From Clostridia bacterium (GTDB lineage: Bacteria; Bacillota; Clostridia; Lachnospirales; Lachnospiraceae), in assembly GCA_910574475.1 (NCBI GenBank), contig CAJTAT010000001.1:747993-811992 (forward strand): DNA of 64,000 bases, read 5' to 3'. Made by a program: the position numbers and the translations under genes. Below the pieces are notes generated by a model, which saw only the letters and a program-made list of their open reading frames with translations, searched no databases and was not told the DNA's origin. Positions within the stretch are counted from its first letter, which is position 1, and every line of letters starts with the position of its first letter. Of the stretch, positions 1-8,552 are shown one piece after another.

Positions 1-1044
1 CCCCCCCCCCAAATTTCCGTTAAGAGCTCTGCAAGAATTCCGAAGAATCATCGTTGCATCAATTCTCTGTACGCTTATGGGGGAATTGGGGTTCTCCATC
101 CGCTCAAACAGACGGTTTACTGCTACTCTTCCTATCTCTTCCACATATTGAACAATTGTTGTGATCTCAAACAATTCATTCAATTCATCATCATCCCATG
201 TGAGAAGGGAAATATCTTCCGGTGTGCGTAGCTGCCGTTTCTTTAATTCCAGCAAAACGCTCCCACAGAGCGTATTGTTGATTACATACAGGGCAGTCAG
301 TTCTGGATGTTCCTCCAAAAGCTTTGCTGCCAGCTTTTGTCCTGCATGCTTTTCTGAATACTCTGCATCTACCACAAGAGTGGAATCTACAGGGATACCA
401 GCTTCCTGTAAAGCTCTTCGATATCCCTTAATTCGATCTTGTACAGTAGAATATGCCACAGTGCCGATGACGCCGATGTTCCTGTGCCCCAGGGAAATGA
501 GATATTTTGTGGCCTGGTAAGAAGCCTCTTCATTTTTACTCTGAACTAAATCTTTCTCTACTCCCAAAATATTTCGATCCACAAAGACCATAGGGATATT
601 CAGATTTTCATAGAGATGTCTGTATTTCTCTGGAATTACTTTTCCCACTGTATACACAGGGATTAATATTACTCCATCTACCTGGCGACTGCGAATATTT
701 TGAAGGTGCTGAATCTCTTTATCCAAATTCTCATGGGTATTACATATCAGGACATTATATCCACGTTTCATAGATTCTTTTTCAATTGCATATACAAGTT
801 CATTGCAATAATTATTCTTAATGCTTCCCAGCACAACAGCAATTGTCTTTGTACTATGGCTTCTCAGGCCCTGGGCAATCGTATTCGGCACATAATCCAG
901 TTCTTTTACTGCCTCCATTACCTTCCTGCGCGTCTTTTCTGAAACACTTCCATAATTTCCTATCACACGACCGACGGTTGCTTTTGAAACTCCTGCTAGC
1001 TTCGCCACATCATCAATCGTAACTGACTGATTGCCATTTTCCAT
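1..1044 (-). CDS. LacI-family transcriptional repressor (3' end at window edge)
   Basis: Translating the minus strand from ATG at 1044 gives 348 codons with no stop, running off the window. The N-terminus (VTIDDVAKLAGVSKATVGRV, then YVPNTIAQGLRS) is the LacI helix-turn-helix plus hinge helix. The rest is a periplasmic-binding-protein-like effector domain (VDGVILIP, IPMVFVDR, GHRNIGVIG, DRIKGYRRAL). An AGAAGGG ribosome site precedes the ATG. The product probably senses a sugar or sugar-acid ligand and represses itself and possibly neighbouring catabolic genes. Two palindromic operators and a strong promoter lie upstream (1074-1191). Family length is about 335-345 aa, so the true end is close to position 1. 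Bases 1-10 are a pure C run, so the last residues may be unreliable. Confidence 0.93.
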   Translation of the reverse strand, partial: MENGNQSVTIDDVAKLAGVSKATVGRVIGNYGSVSEKTRRKVMEAVKELDYVPNTIAQGLRSHSTKTIAVVLGSIKNNYCNELVYAIEKESMKRGYNVLICNTHENLDKEIQHLQNIRSRQVDGVILIPVYTVGKVIPEKYRHLYENLNIPMVFVDRNILGVEKDLVQSKNEEASYQATKYLISLGHRNIGVIGTVAYSTVQDRIKGYRRALQEAGIPVDSTLVVDAEYSEKHAGQKLAAKLLEEHPELTALYVINNTLCGSVLLELKKRQLRTPEDISLLTWDDDELNELFEITTIVQYVEEIGRVAVNRLFERMENPNSPISVQRIDATMILRNSCRALNGNLGGG

Positions 1045-1073
1045 TTTTACAAATGCACCCTTCTGCTGTAAGG

Positions 1074-1093
1074 AATTGAGAACGTTCTCAATT
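1074..1093. promoter_or_regulatory. Palindromic LacI-type operator, proximal copy
   Basis: AATTGAGAACGTTCTCAATT is a perfect 20-bp palindrome about 30 bp upstream of the repressor start codon. It shares the 16-bp core TTGAGAACGTTCTCAA with the copy at 1136-1151. The CG-centred palindrome is typical of LacI-family operators. Autoregulation is inferred from position. Confidence 0.8.
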
Positions 1094-1135
1094 AATAACT
1101 TTATTCCAGTTAAAACTGCTTCTCAATGACATATT

Positions 1136-1151
1136 TTGAGAACGTTCTCAA
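1136..1151. promoter_or_regulatory. Palindromic LacI-type operator, promoter-proximal copy
   Basis: TTGAGAACGTTCTCAA sits just downstream of the -10 element (1163-1168) of the repressor promoter, over the expected transcription start. Its centre is exactly 60 bp from the centre of the second copy, so both sites face nearly the same side of the helix, as expected for looping or cooperative repression. Confidence 0.8.
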
Positions 1152-1162
1152 CTGGTATATTC

Positions 1163-1191
1163 ATTATAACGCAATTTTTTATATGCGTCAA
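1163..1191 (-). promoter_or_regulatory. Sigma-A promoter of the LacI repressor gene
   Basis: On the minus strand TTGACG (1186-1191) and TATAAT (1163-1168) are separated by 17 bp. The start would fall near 1156, immediately before the first operator. Confidence 0.8.
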
Positions 1192-1290
1192 CCGCAAATT
1201 GTGCACTCTGTATAATTTTGTGACATTCGCTGTTTATTTTTGACTATTTTGCACTTTTCAACCTCCATTTTTGTTTAATTTTACTGATTC

Positions 1291-1340
1291 ACAAAAATAA
1301 AACCGGCAGACAGAAGGCTTTGTCTCCCTCTGTCTACCGG
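1291..1340 (-). terminator. Intrinsic terminator after gnd
   Basis: Minus-strand hairpin with arms 1331-1340 and 1303-1313 (CCGGTAGACAG pairing with CTGTCTGCCGG) followed by a T-rich run (TTTTATTTTT). It separates gnd from the LacI gene. Confidence 0.8.
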
Positions 1341-1363
1341 CTCTGTCCTGTCTCAAATCACTG

Positions 1364-2755
1364 TCAGTGTTCCTGCCATTCTGTATGAAAGCTTCCCTCC
1401 CGATCAATTCTCTGATAAGTATGGGCTCCAAAGCAGTCTCTCAAAGCTTGAACCATGTATACGGAAGATCTGGCTGTCCGGCAGCTATCATAATAAGTCA
1501 TTACAGATAGCAATGCAGGAACGGAAAGCCCTGCCTCCAGCGCTTTCCCCGCTACCTTTCGGCAGGCAGACTCCAGTTCTTTTACATATGCAAATTCCTC
1601 TGTCAAAAGAAGGTTCTGATAAGTATCTTTGCAAAGAGCCTGGCTGATAGTCCTAAGCAATCTGCTGCGAATGATACAACCTTCCTGCCACAGTGATACA
1701 GCCGCTGGCAGATTGATTTCCCACCCAAAATTTTCGGAAGCTGTGTGAATCAGCTCAATTCCCTGAGCATAACTCTCGATCACACCCAGCAAAAGTGCAT
1801 CCCGCAGCAAGTCCAGATCAGTCTCTTTTGACAGGGCTATAGAGCCTGCCGAAGAGGTAAGCTTCCGGCTTGCAGCCTGGCGCAGTATCTGATTACCAGA
1901 AAAATAGCGGATAAAGACAGCTTCGCAGATAGTTGGAATATAGACTCCCTGCCGGATAGCCTCCTGCAAGGTCCAGCTTCCTGTTCCCTTCTGTCCTGCC
2001 ACATCTAAAATCTTTTCTACAAGGGGAGTCCCATCCTCATCTTTTTTTCCAAGCACATCCACGGTAATATCTATCAAATAGGAATTTAGACGGCTTTCTT
2101 TCCAGCCTTCGAAGACGTCTTTCATCTCTTCGCAATTCATTCCCATACCGTCTTTCATAATATGGCAGGTGTCCGCAATCAGTTGGATAATCGCGTATTC
2201 AATTCCATTGTGGACCATTTTCACATAATGACCAGCCCCTTCACGGCCCACATAGTCGCAACAACATACATCATCCTTGCAAGCTGCTATTTCCCGCAGC
2301 ATATGGCCGCACTTTTCCCATCCTTCGCGGCTTCCGCCTACCATCATACTGGGTCCTGTAAGCGCTCCTTTCTCGCCGCCTGATATTCCTGCTCCTACAA
2401 AGCAAATTCCCTTTTTCCCCAGGCGGGTACAGCGATCTGCCGTATCCTGATAGAAGGAATTGCCTCCGTCAATAATCACATCGCCGGCATCCAGAAAAGG
2501 CACAAGGCTGTCCGACACCAGATCTACTGGCTTTCCTGCTGTAATCATTAAGAAGACAATATGGGGGCTTTTCAAGGATGCGATAAGCTCCTCTTCCTTG
2601 TCAAAAATCTCATAATCGCCTTTAGCCTTAAACCGCTTTCTTTCCTCCTCGGATTTACTGAATAAAGCCACCGAAAAACCTTTGCTCAAAAAATTTTTTG
2701 CCAGACTGCTTCCCATAACGCCGAGCCCGTATAGTGCCAAGTCGTATTGCTTCAT
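1364..2755 (-). CDS. gnd: 6-phosphogluconate dehydrogenase, decarboxylating
   Basis: 463 aa, the usual length for this enzyme, which oxidises 6-phosphogluconate to ribulose 5-phosphate and CO2 in the cytosol. Visible signatures are the Rossmann motif LALYGLGVMGSSLA at the N-terminus, IDGGNS, GGEKGALTGPSMMVGG and the catalytic HYVKMVHNGIEY segment. The C-terminal half contains GQKGTGSWT. I chose the ATG at 2755 because GGAGGG lies just upstream; the longer frame from 2779 would place that site inside the gene. It is divergent from the FGGY kinase/aldolase pair, which fits a gluconate-to-pentose-phosphate route. Confidence 0.95.
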   Translation of the reverse strand: MKQYDLALYGLGVMGSSLAKNFLSKGFSVALFSKSEEERKRFKAKGDYEIFDKEEELIASLKSPHIVFLMITAGKPVDLVSDSLVPFLDAGDVIIDGGNSFYQDTADRCTRLGKKGICFVGAGISGGEKGALTGPSMMVGGSREGWEKCGHMLREIAACKDDVCCCDYVGREGAGHYVKMVHNGIEYAIIQLIADTCHIMKDGMGMNCEEMKDVFEGWKESRLNSYLIDITVDVLGKKDEDGTPLVEKILDVAGQKGTGSWTLQEAIRQGVYIPTICEAVFIRYFSGNQILRQAASRKLTSSAGSIALSKETDLDLLRDALLLGVIESYAQGIELIHTASENFGWEINLPAAVSLWQEGCIIRSRLLRTISQALCKDTYQNLLLTEEFAYVKELESACRKVAGKALEAGLSVPALLSVMTYYDSCRTARSSVYMVQALRDCFGAHTYQRIDREGSFHTEWQEH

Positions 2756-2862
2756 AAAAAAGTGCCCTCCTACTTTCAAGTTCTGTTATTAAGTACCATT
2801 ACGACCTTTCCTGTTTATTTTGGCATTTTCTCCAAATACAGGTAGATATCACATGTATCATA

Positions 2863-2891
2863 TGTATAAATTAGACTATTTTTATTGACAA
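2863..2891 (-). promoter_or_regulatory. Predicted gnd promoter
   Basis: Minus strand TTGTCA (2886-2891) and TATACA (2863-2868) with a 17-bp spacer. Its -35 box overlaps the -35 box of the divergent kinase promoter. Confidence 0.5.
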
Positions 2892-2913
2892 TACAATCAT
2901 ACTATTTTACAAT
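2885..2913 (+). promoter_or_regulatory. Predicted promoter of the FGGY kinase-eda operon
   Basis: TTGACA (2885-2890), a 17-bp spacer, then TACAAT (2908-2913), about 57 bp before the kinase ATG. It is face to face with the gnd promoter. Confidence 0.75.
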
Positions 2914-2969
2914 AAAAAACACAAGACTATTGTTTTTATTTTGAATAAAATAAGAAGAAAGGATACTTT

Positions 2970-4394
2970 ATGCGCATTTTAGTATTGGAAAGCAGTACTG
3001 CCTCGGCAAAGGCCATGATTTATGACACCGAGGATGGCTCTTATGAGGCGAAAGCCCATCAGTATACGAACAATTATGAAGATGTCCGTATACACAAGGC
3101 GGATCTTGTCTTCGATCAGACTGTTGCCTTGGGAAAAGAACTGGCCGCCGGTAAAAAGGTAGATATTGTGTCTTTGAGCAGTACCTGGCAGAATGTATTT
3201 TTGGCAGACAAGCAGATGAACCCAAAGACGCCTGTTGAGACCTGGGCTTACACAGACGCCGCTCCTATCTGCAAAGAACTGCGAAAGGATGAGGCCTATG
3301 TTCGGGATTTTTATCACCGGACTGGCTGTATGGTAAATGCTATTTATCCAGCCTTCAAGCTTATGTATTTAAAGCAGAAAGGTCACCATTTGCCGGATTA
3401 TTACATAACGGAACAGGGGAGCTATAACTGCTTTCGGTTGACTGGTATGCGTGTGGTGACACAATGTGTGGCTGCTGGTATGGGACTGATGAATCTCTAT
3501 ACCCGGACCTTTGACCCTGATATTCTGGCTCAGATTGGAATCACGGAAGATCTGCTCCCTGAACTGGTAGATTCTGATGTCAATTACCCCTTGACTGCAG
3601 AGGGCGCAGCGCTTCTTGGCTTGGAACCTGGGATTCCAGTCATTCCCTCCAGTGCAGATGGTGGACTAAACCAGGTAGGCGTGGGGGCCATCTCAGAAGG
3701 AGTTATGACCTTCTCCGTGGGTACCAGCGGAGCTATCCGACTGACCACTCAGAAGCCACTAGTTCCAGAAAATCCAAGTACCTGGTGCTATCGCTCCCCC
3801 AAGGCTTATTTAAGCGGAGCTGCCACTAATGGCTGCTGCAACTGTATAGACTGGTTCCGCAATAAAATGTTCCCATCCTCTATGTCCTACAGCGATATTG
3901 AAAAAGGTATCCAGGATCGGGAGACTACCCCTGTGTTTCTTCCATTTTTATTTGGAGAACGCTGTCCCGGTTGGAACGATGAAGGCACAGGAAGCTTTCT
4001 GGAAATAAAGCCTTATCACACTGTTTTTGATTTGTATCGTGCTGTTCAGGAGGGTGTGCTTTTCAATCTGTACCACTGTTATACTGCCCTCACTGCTCTG
4101 AATGGAGTTCCTACAAAAATCAAGTTCTCCGGTGGAATTCTCCATTCTCCTGAGTGGACGCAGATGTGCGCCGATATTTTCCAGGCTGACTTGGAAGTGG
4201 ATAATGTAGAGCATGGTTCCATGATGGGTGCAGTAGTACTCGCTATGGAGCATTTGGGTATTATCAAGGATGTGCGTGATTTTGTACCGCCTGCAGAGCG
4301 AATTATTACTCCTAACGCAAAAAAGGCAGACTTCTATCAGGAAAAATATAGCCGTTATTTAAAATATTACGAAAAAAATAATCAGAGGTGTTGA
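2970..4394 (+). CDS. FGGY-family carbohydrate kinase, gluconokinase-like
   Basis: 474-aa two-lobed FGGY kinase. The second-domain motif FSVGTSGAIR resembles the GTSGAVR motif of FGGY gluconokinases, and SSADGGLNQVGVGAI and FSGGILHSPEWTQMCADIF are typical C-terminal ATP-lobe segments. It would phosphorylate a sugar or sugar acid, plausibly D-gluconate to 6-phosphogluconate, the substrate of the divergent gnd. The N-terminal phosphate motif is unusual: LVLESSTASAKAM replaces the common D-x-G-T-T form. AAAGGA precedes the ATG. The next gene is KDPG aldolase, 23 bp downstream. Substrate is inferred from context; another aldonate or ketose is possible. Confidence 0.78.
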   Translation: MRILVLESSTASAKAMIYDTEDGSYEAKAHQYTNNYEDVRIHKADLVFDQTVALGKELAAGKKVDIVSLSSTWQNVFLADKQMNPKTPVETWAYTDAAPICKELRKDEAYVRDFYHRTGCMVNAIYPAFKLMYLKQKGHHLPDYYITEQGSYNCFRLTGMRVVTQCVAAGMGLMNLYTRTFDPDILAQIGITEDLLPELVDSDVNYPLTAEGAALLGLEPGIPVIPSSADGGLNQVGVGAISEGVMTFSVGTSGAIRLTTQKPLVPENPSTWCYRSPKAYLSGAATNGCCNCIDWFRNKMFPSSMSYSDIEKGIQDRETTPVFLPFLFGERCPGWNDEGTGSFLEIKPYHTVFDLYRAVQEGVLFNLYHCYTALTALNGVPTKIKFSGGILHSPEWTQMCADIFQADLEVDNVEHGSMMGAVVLAMEHLGIIKDVRDFVPPAERIITPNAKKADFYQEKYSRYLKYYEKNNQRC

Positions 4395-4417
4395 AGAATG
4401 AAAGGAGATTTTTTATT

Positions 4418-5059
4418 ATGAGTATGAAAGAAGTTATGAAAGATATTATGGCACAGGCTGCCGAAAAGAAGATTGTTCCTGTCGTAAAGCTGGATCGGGC
4501 TTCCGATGCCAAACCTCTGGCCGACGCTTTGATTGAGGGCGGACTTCCCGTGGCTGAAGTAACCTTCCGCACGGACGCCGCTGAAGAATCCATCCGTCAG
4601 ATGGCCAAAATTCCTGGTATGCTGGTGGGGGCAGGCACTGTCACCAATCTTGATCAGGCCCAGAGAGCCATTGACGCAGGTGCTTCCTTTATCGTTACTC
4701 CCGGATTTTCTCCGAAGGTAACAGAATTCGCGGCAGATCATAAAATGCCTATCTTCCCCGGCGTTTCTACTCCTACAGAACTGATGATGGCCTTAGAATT
4801 TGAACTTCCGGTTGTAAAATTCTTCCCGGCAGAGCAATACGGCGGACTTGCTACGATAAAAGCCCTGGCAGGCCCCTTCCCGTCTATCCAGTTCATGCCC
4901 ACCGGCGGTATCAATGCCAAGAACATTCTGGATTATCTGTCCTTCAAAAAAATTATTGCCTGTGGCGGAAGCTGGATGGTAAAGGATACTTATATTAATG
5001 AGGGGAACTTTGCTGAGATCGTGAAGCTGACAAGAGAGGCGGTAGAGCTGGTAAAATAG
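4418..5059 (+). CDS. eda: KDPG/KHG aldolase (2-dehydro-3-deoxy-phosphogluconate aldolase)
   Basis: 213 aa, the normal length of this TIM-barrel class I aldolase, which cleaves 2-keto-3-deoxy-6-phosphogluconate to pyruvate and glyceraldehyde 3-phosphate. Conserved features are VAEVTFRT with the catalytic Glu (about residue 47), GAGTV, TPGFSP, PGVSTPTE, the Schiff-base Lys in VVKFFPAE (about residue 134) and PTGGI. An upstream in-frame GTG at 4388 would read through the AAAGGAG ribosome site, so the ATG at 4418 is preferred. No 6-phosphogluconate dehydratase (edd) is in the window, so the source of KDPG is unclear. Confidence 0.93.
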   Translation: MSMKEVMKDIMAQAAEKKIVPVVKLDRASDAKPLADALIEGGLPVAEVTFRTDAAEESIRQMAKIPGMLVGAGTVTNLDQAQRAIDAGASFIVTPGFSPKVTEFAADHKMPIFPGVSTPTELMMALEFELPVVKFFPAEQYGGLATIKALAGPFPSIQFMPTGGINAKNILDYLSFKKIIACGGSWMVKDTYINEGNFAEIVKLTREAVELVK

Positions 5060-5080
5060 GGTATCTATTTCATAACGGTA

Positions 5081-5124
5081 AAAAGAAGAGGGAGAATGGC
5101 TTATTAAGGCTTTCTCCCTCTTTT
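5081..5124. terminator. Bidirectional intrinsic terminator between eda and the dehydrogenase gene
   Basis: AAGAGGGAGAA (5086-5096) pairs with TTCTCCCTCTT (5112-5122). T-rich tails follow on both strands, so it can stop eda (+) and the convergent dehydrogenase operon (-). Confidence 0.85.
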
Positions 5125-5156
5125 ATGAAAAGCTTTATATCTTGGAAATAAATTTA

Positions 5157-6191
5157 TCAACTAAATTTCAAGATAGATTTAATCGTTCTCCCTTTCAACT
5201 GTGCGTCAAAGGCCTCCTCGTATTGTTCTGCATCAAACACACATCCGTCGCTCATCAATGTGTCTATGTCTAACATCTTAAACAGCCGGAGGGTTCTGGG
5301 GAATACATAGGGAGACTGGAATACGCCAGCTACAATTGTAACCTCTTTAAAAAATGCGCTCTGTAAATTTAAGGGGAAATTATAGTTCACATCATACAGT
5401 GCTGCAAAAAATTCAAGGGTTCCTCCCCTCCCCACAGCATCCAAAGCGCCTGGGCAGGCTTTTGTAGATCCTGACGCCTCTATTACTACATCAAATCCAA
5501 GTCCATCTGTGTATTTTAAAGCCATTTCTCCCACATTTTCTGAGGACGGATCGATAGTATGTACTGCTCCCAGTTTTTTTCCTACTTCCCGCTTCCAGGC
5601 AAGTGGTTCACATAATGTCAAATTTGCTGCGCCGGACAGTTTGGCCAATTGCAGTAATATTAATCCAATGCCGCCACCGCCGCTGATCATGACACTTTTT
5701 CCCGGTTTGATTTGAGCCAGATCAACTCCATGCAGGCATACAGAAATGGGTTCATGGAATACAGATTTTTCCATATCTGCATCATCGTCCAGTTTAAATA
5801 CGGTTGCCTCGGAAGTAACAATGTAGTCTGCCATTGCAGACATATTTGATTTTACATTGCTGCAGAGGTGTTCCTGGCCGTTCTGGCAGTAATGGCATTT
5901 GCCACAGTATTGATTATAATAGTAAATGACCTTATCTCCCACTTTTAATCCTTTTGTAGTCGCCTCCGGCCCCAGTTCTGTGATTATGCCTGTAGCTTCA
6001 TGCCCTAATGGATAATGGGTTGTATTCGCTAACACCAAAAAGTCCATTTCTTTTCTTAAAAAATGTAAATCAGAACCGCAGACGCCGCAACAGGCTACTC
6101 TTATTTTAACATCATCCGCTGCTTTGATTTCTGGCTCTGGAGCATCCTTTTGAAGCTCCAGCCCATGTTCCGTATAAAATAATTGTCGCAT
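5157..6191 (-). CDS. Zinc-dependent medium-chain dehydrogenase (polyol/aldonate type), paralogue 1
   Basis: 344-aa MDR-family NAD(P)-dependent dehydrogenase. The catalytic zinc ligands are in CGVCGSD (Cys38) and GHE (His64, Glu65). The structural zinc lobe is CGKCHYC...C (Cys96, 99, 102, 110), and the Rossmann motif GGGGIG lies near residue 172. Family members include sorbitol, L-idonate 5-, and threonine dehydrogenases; the exact alcohol cannot be read from sequence. It is the last gene of a five-gene minus-strand operon, one base from the symporter. Two more paralogues (9427-10452 and 12332-13333) flank the operon's regulator, which suggests sequential oxidation and reduction of one carbon skeleton. 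Confidence 0.88.
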   Translation of the reverse strand: MRQLFYTEHGLELQKDAPEPEIKAADDVKIRVACCGVCGSDLHFLRKEMDFLVLANTTHYPLGHEATGIITELGPEATTKGLKVGDKVIYYYNQYCGKCHYCQNGQEHLCSNVKSNMSAMADYIVTSEATVFKLDDDADMEKSVFHEPISVCLHGVDLAQIKPGKSVMISGGGGIGLILLQLAKLSGAANLTLCEPLAWKREVGKKLGAVHTIDPSSENVGEMALKYTDGLGFDVVIEASGSTKACPGALDAVGRGGTLEFFAALYDVNYNFPLNLQSAFFKEVTIVAGVFQSPYVFPRTLRLFKMLDIDTLMSDGCVFDAEQYEEAFDAQLKGRTIKSILKFS

Positions 6192-6192
6192 A

Positions 6193-7569
6193 TTATCCCT
6201 CCTGCGCCTTTAATTTTTCCAAAATATCTTCGTAAGTCTGATGATCAATCGGATAAAATTTCAGCATTACTGCCGTAATAATCGCCAACACTCCTGGCAC
6301 AATTGTGAAGATCATATTAATTCCATTGAGTACTTCTGAAGACTGAGTTGCTCCTGCCACATAACCCATAGAATCCATAATTACGCCCGCGCCAGCCACA
6401 CCAATGGCCATTCCAACTTTCAAAAAGAAATTAACAATCGCTGAGATAAAGCCGGATGCACGCATACCGTAATGGTATTGGGTGTATTCTGTAGTATCTG
6501 GAACCATTCCATAGATCATAGTCGTAGCCATACCCATACACACTCCCATGATAGCCGTAGTGATGTAGATAGTCATCATTCCTCCACTGGTGACTGGATT
6601 TACAAAAAAGATGACAATCGTCAGAATTCCTGTTATCAAAAAACCAATCATGGGAACCGTAGCCTTGTTTTTTAACTTGGCTGAAAAAGTTCCAAGCAAC
6701 AGAATTCCCACCATAGAAGAGCCCAGGTTGATTAAGGCGTAGGTTGCATATGCAAGCGCGTTATTGGCATTGTAGGTGAAATAATACAAAGCCACCGCAC
6801 TTCTTCCATAATAGAATAATCCATAGATTAAAAATCCTGCTGAAAGAATAATGACTGGCATATTTCCTTTTAAAGCTTTAAAGCTCTCTATATATGAAAC
6901 ATCTTCATAAGGAGAATTTACAATTTCTTTTGTGCTTCTTACACATATCATATGACAGATTACCATAAGAATGGAAAAAGCAAGGGCTGTATAGAAATAT
7001 CCTTTGGAGCTGTCCCCATTTCCAAACCAGATAACAAACCGCTGTGTACCATAGGAAATAATTACAGCAGCAACGTATGCAAAAAATAACCGATAGGTAG
7101 CCAGACTCCCGCGCTCCCTTGCATCAAGGGTTACTGCTGCTTCCATAGCAGAATAAGGCACGTTTACACAAGTATAGACAAATACCAGAAGGAAAAATGT
7201 CACGAAAGCATAAATAATTTTACCTGTACTGCTGCTGATTCCAATATCCGTAAAGCATAAAACATTAAGAATCGCAAGTGGTATGGACGCAAAGAGCATC
7301 CATGGACGATATCTTCCCCACTTACTTTTGGTGCGGTCTGACCACCGCCCCACCAGAGGGTCATTGATTGCATCCCATATTCTGGAGAGACCGATGATCG
7401 TTCCTGCAGTACCGGCTGCAATCCCCAAACTATCTGTCCAGAAATACATGAGAAAAGCTGACACAAAAGACCAACTGAAATTATTTCCAAAATCCCCGAT
7501 TGCATATCCACACTTTTGTAGTGGCGATAATTTAACATTGGCTTCATCCACATTATATACTTTTGCCAT
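6193..7569 (-). CDS. GPH-family sugar:cation symporter (MelB-like)
   Basis: 458 aa with about 12 hydrophobic segments. The cytoplasmic loop SDRTKSKWGRYRPWML and the N-terminal GYAIGDFGNNF are diagnostic of the glycoside-pentoside-hexuronide:cation symporter family in the MFS. It probably imports the substrate that the surrounding dehydrogenases and kinase degrade. It ends one base before the dehydrogenase start region and follows the split transketolase by about 30 bp, so it belongs to the same operon. Substrate is unknown. Confidence 0.92.
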   Translation of the reverse strand: MAKVYNVDEANVKLSPLQKCGYAIGDFGNNFSWSFVSAFLMYFWTDSLGIAAGTAGTIIGLSRIWDAINDPLVGRWSDRTKSKWGRYRPWMLFASIPLAILNVLCFTDIGISSSTGKIIYAFVTFFLLVFVYTCVNVPYSAMEAAVTLDARERGSLATYRLFFAYVAAVIISYGTQRFVIWFGNGDSSKGYFYTALAFSILMVICHMICVRSTKEIVNSPYEDVSYIESFKALKGNMPVIILSAGFLIYGLFYYGRSAVALYYFTYNANNALAYATYALINLGSSMVGILLLGTFSAKLKNKATVPMIGFLITGILTIVIFFVNPVTSGGMMTIYITTAIMGVCMGMATTMIYGMVPDTTEYTQYHYGMRASGFISAIVNFFLKVGMAIGVAGAGVIMDSMGYVAGATQSSEVLNGINMIFTIVPGVLAIITAVMLKFYPIDHQTYEDILEKLKAQEG

Positions 7570-7598
7570 ATGAGTTCCCCCTTCTCGTACTTTCCCCG

Positions 7599-8552
7599 TT
7601 ACAGCATTTTCATCATATTGTTCGCAAGGCCTTCCGCATCATATTCATTTAAATGATATAGGAAATTCGGCGTCGCCAAAGGCACAAACTCATCCGGGCA
7701 TCCTAATATTTTAAATTTGCAGGAAACTCCTGCTTCCGCTAAAGTATTGCCTACTGCATACCCCAGTCCGCCGATTCTGTTATGATCCTGTGCACATACA
7801 ATGCGACCTGTTTTTGCCGCCTCTATTACAGCTTCCTTATCCAGAGGTTTGATCGTATGCATATCAATCACTCTGATTTCAGCTCCTGTTTTGGCCTTGA
7901 CTATTTCCGCTGCCTCCATGGCATGATGGACGACAATTCCAGACGCTATAAAAGCTCCATCTTCTCCTGCCCGGGGCGTCAGCGCTTTGCCTATTTCATA
8001 CTTTTCACTTTCCTCATAGAGAGAGGTGGTTGCCTCCTTGCCCATTCGAATATATACTGGTCCCGGCCACTCCATGGTAGCTTTCAGAACTCTTGCAATC
8101 TGGAAAGGATCCCCTGGTTCTATGACAGTCATATTGGCAAAGCTGCTCATAATTGCACAGTCTTCCAGTGCACAGTGAGTACATCCGCTTTCAGCTCCAG
8201 AGTAGCCGGCATAGTTGGCTACAATCCGAACAGGTAGATTGCTGTAACAGATATCTGTGCGAACCTGCTCTGCTGCACGCATGGAAGCAAAAGGAGCGAA
8301 AGAAAATGCAAATGGAATAAAACCTTCTATAGCCATTCCCGCACAAAAGCTCATCAAATCCTGCTCTGCAATACCAACATTGTAGGAACGTTCTGGAAAT
8401 TTCTTTTTAAACCCACTGATACGGGAGGAAACATCTACATCCGCACTGCAGACAATCATATTTGGATATTGTTCTCCCAGAGATTCCAGACATGCTCCCA
8501 CTGCGTCGCGCAGACTGAAGAGATCTGCCACATTAATCGTCATACCAGCCAT
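7599..8552 (-). CDS. Transketolase-like protein, C-terminal (pyrimidine/C) subunit
   Basis: 317 aa matching the pyrimidine-binding and C-terminal domains of transketolase (DVSSRISGFKKKFPERSYNVGIAEQDLMSFCAGMAIEGF; conserved catalytic Glu in GIAEQ; C-domain RVIDMHTIKPLDKEAV). With the adjacent N-terminal half it forms a split transketolase that moves two-carbon ketol groups between sugar phosphates using thiamine diphosphate. Its ATG overlaps the stop of the N-subunit by one base (TAATG), indicating translational coupling. Split transketolases also occur in specialised pathways such as apulose-4-phosphate or sulfosugar breakdown, so a specialised substrate is possible. Confidence 0.92.
   Translation of the reverse strand: MAGMTINVADLFSLRDAVGACLESLGEQYPNMIVCSADVDVSSRISGFKKKFPERSYNVGIAEQDLMSFCAGMAIEGFIPFAFSFAPFASMRAAEQVRTDICYSNLPVRIVANYAGYSGAESGCTHCALEDCAIMSSFANMTVIEPGDPFQIARVLKATMEWPGPVYIRMGKEATTSLYEESEKYEIGKALTPRAGEDGAFIASGIVVHHAMEAAEIVKAKTGAEIRVIDMHTIKPLDKEAVIEAAKTGRIVCAQDHNRIGGLGYAVGNTLAEAGVSCKFKILGCPDEFVPLATPNFLYHLNEYDAEGLANNMMKML

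Noticed and set aside
1..10. Run of ten C at the window start
   Set aside because: Probably a contig or read edge artefact inside the LacI gene; not treated as biology.
2970..3317. Minus-strand open frames opposite the FGGY kinase
   Set aside because: No ribosome site or family sequence; shadows of the kinase gene.
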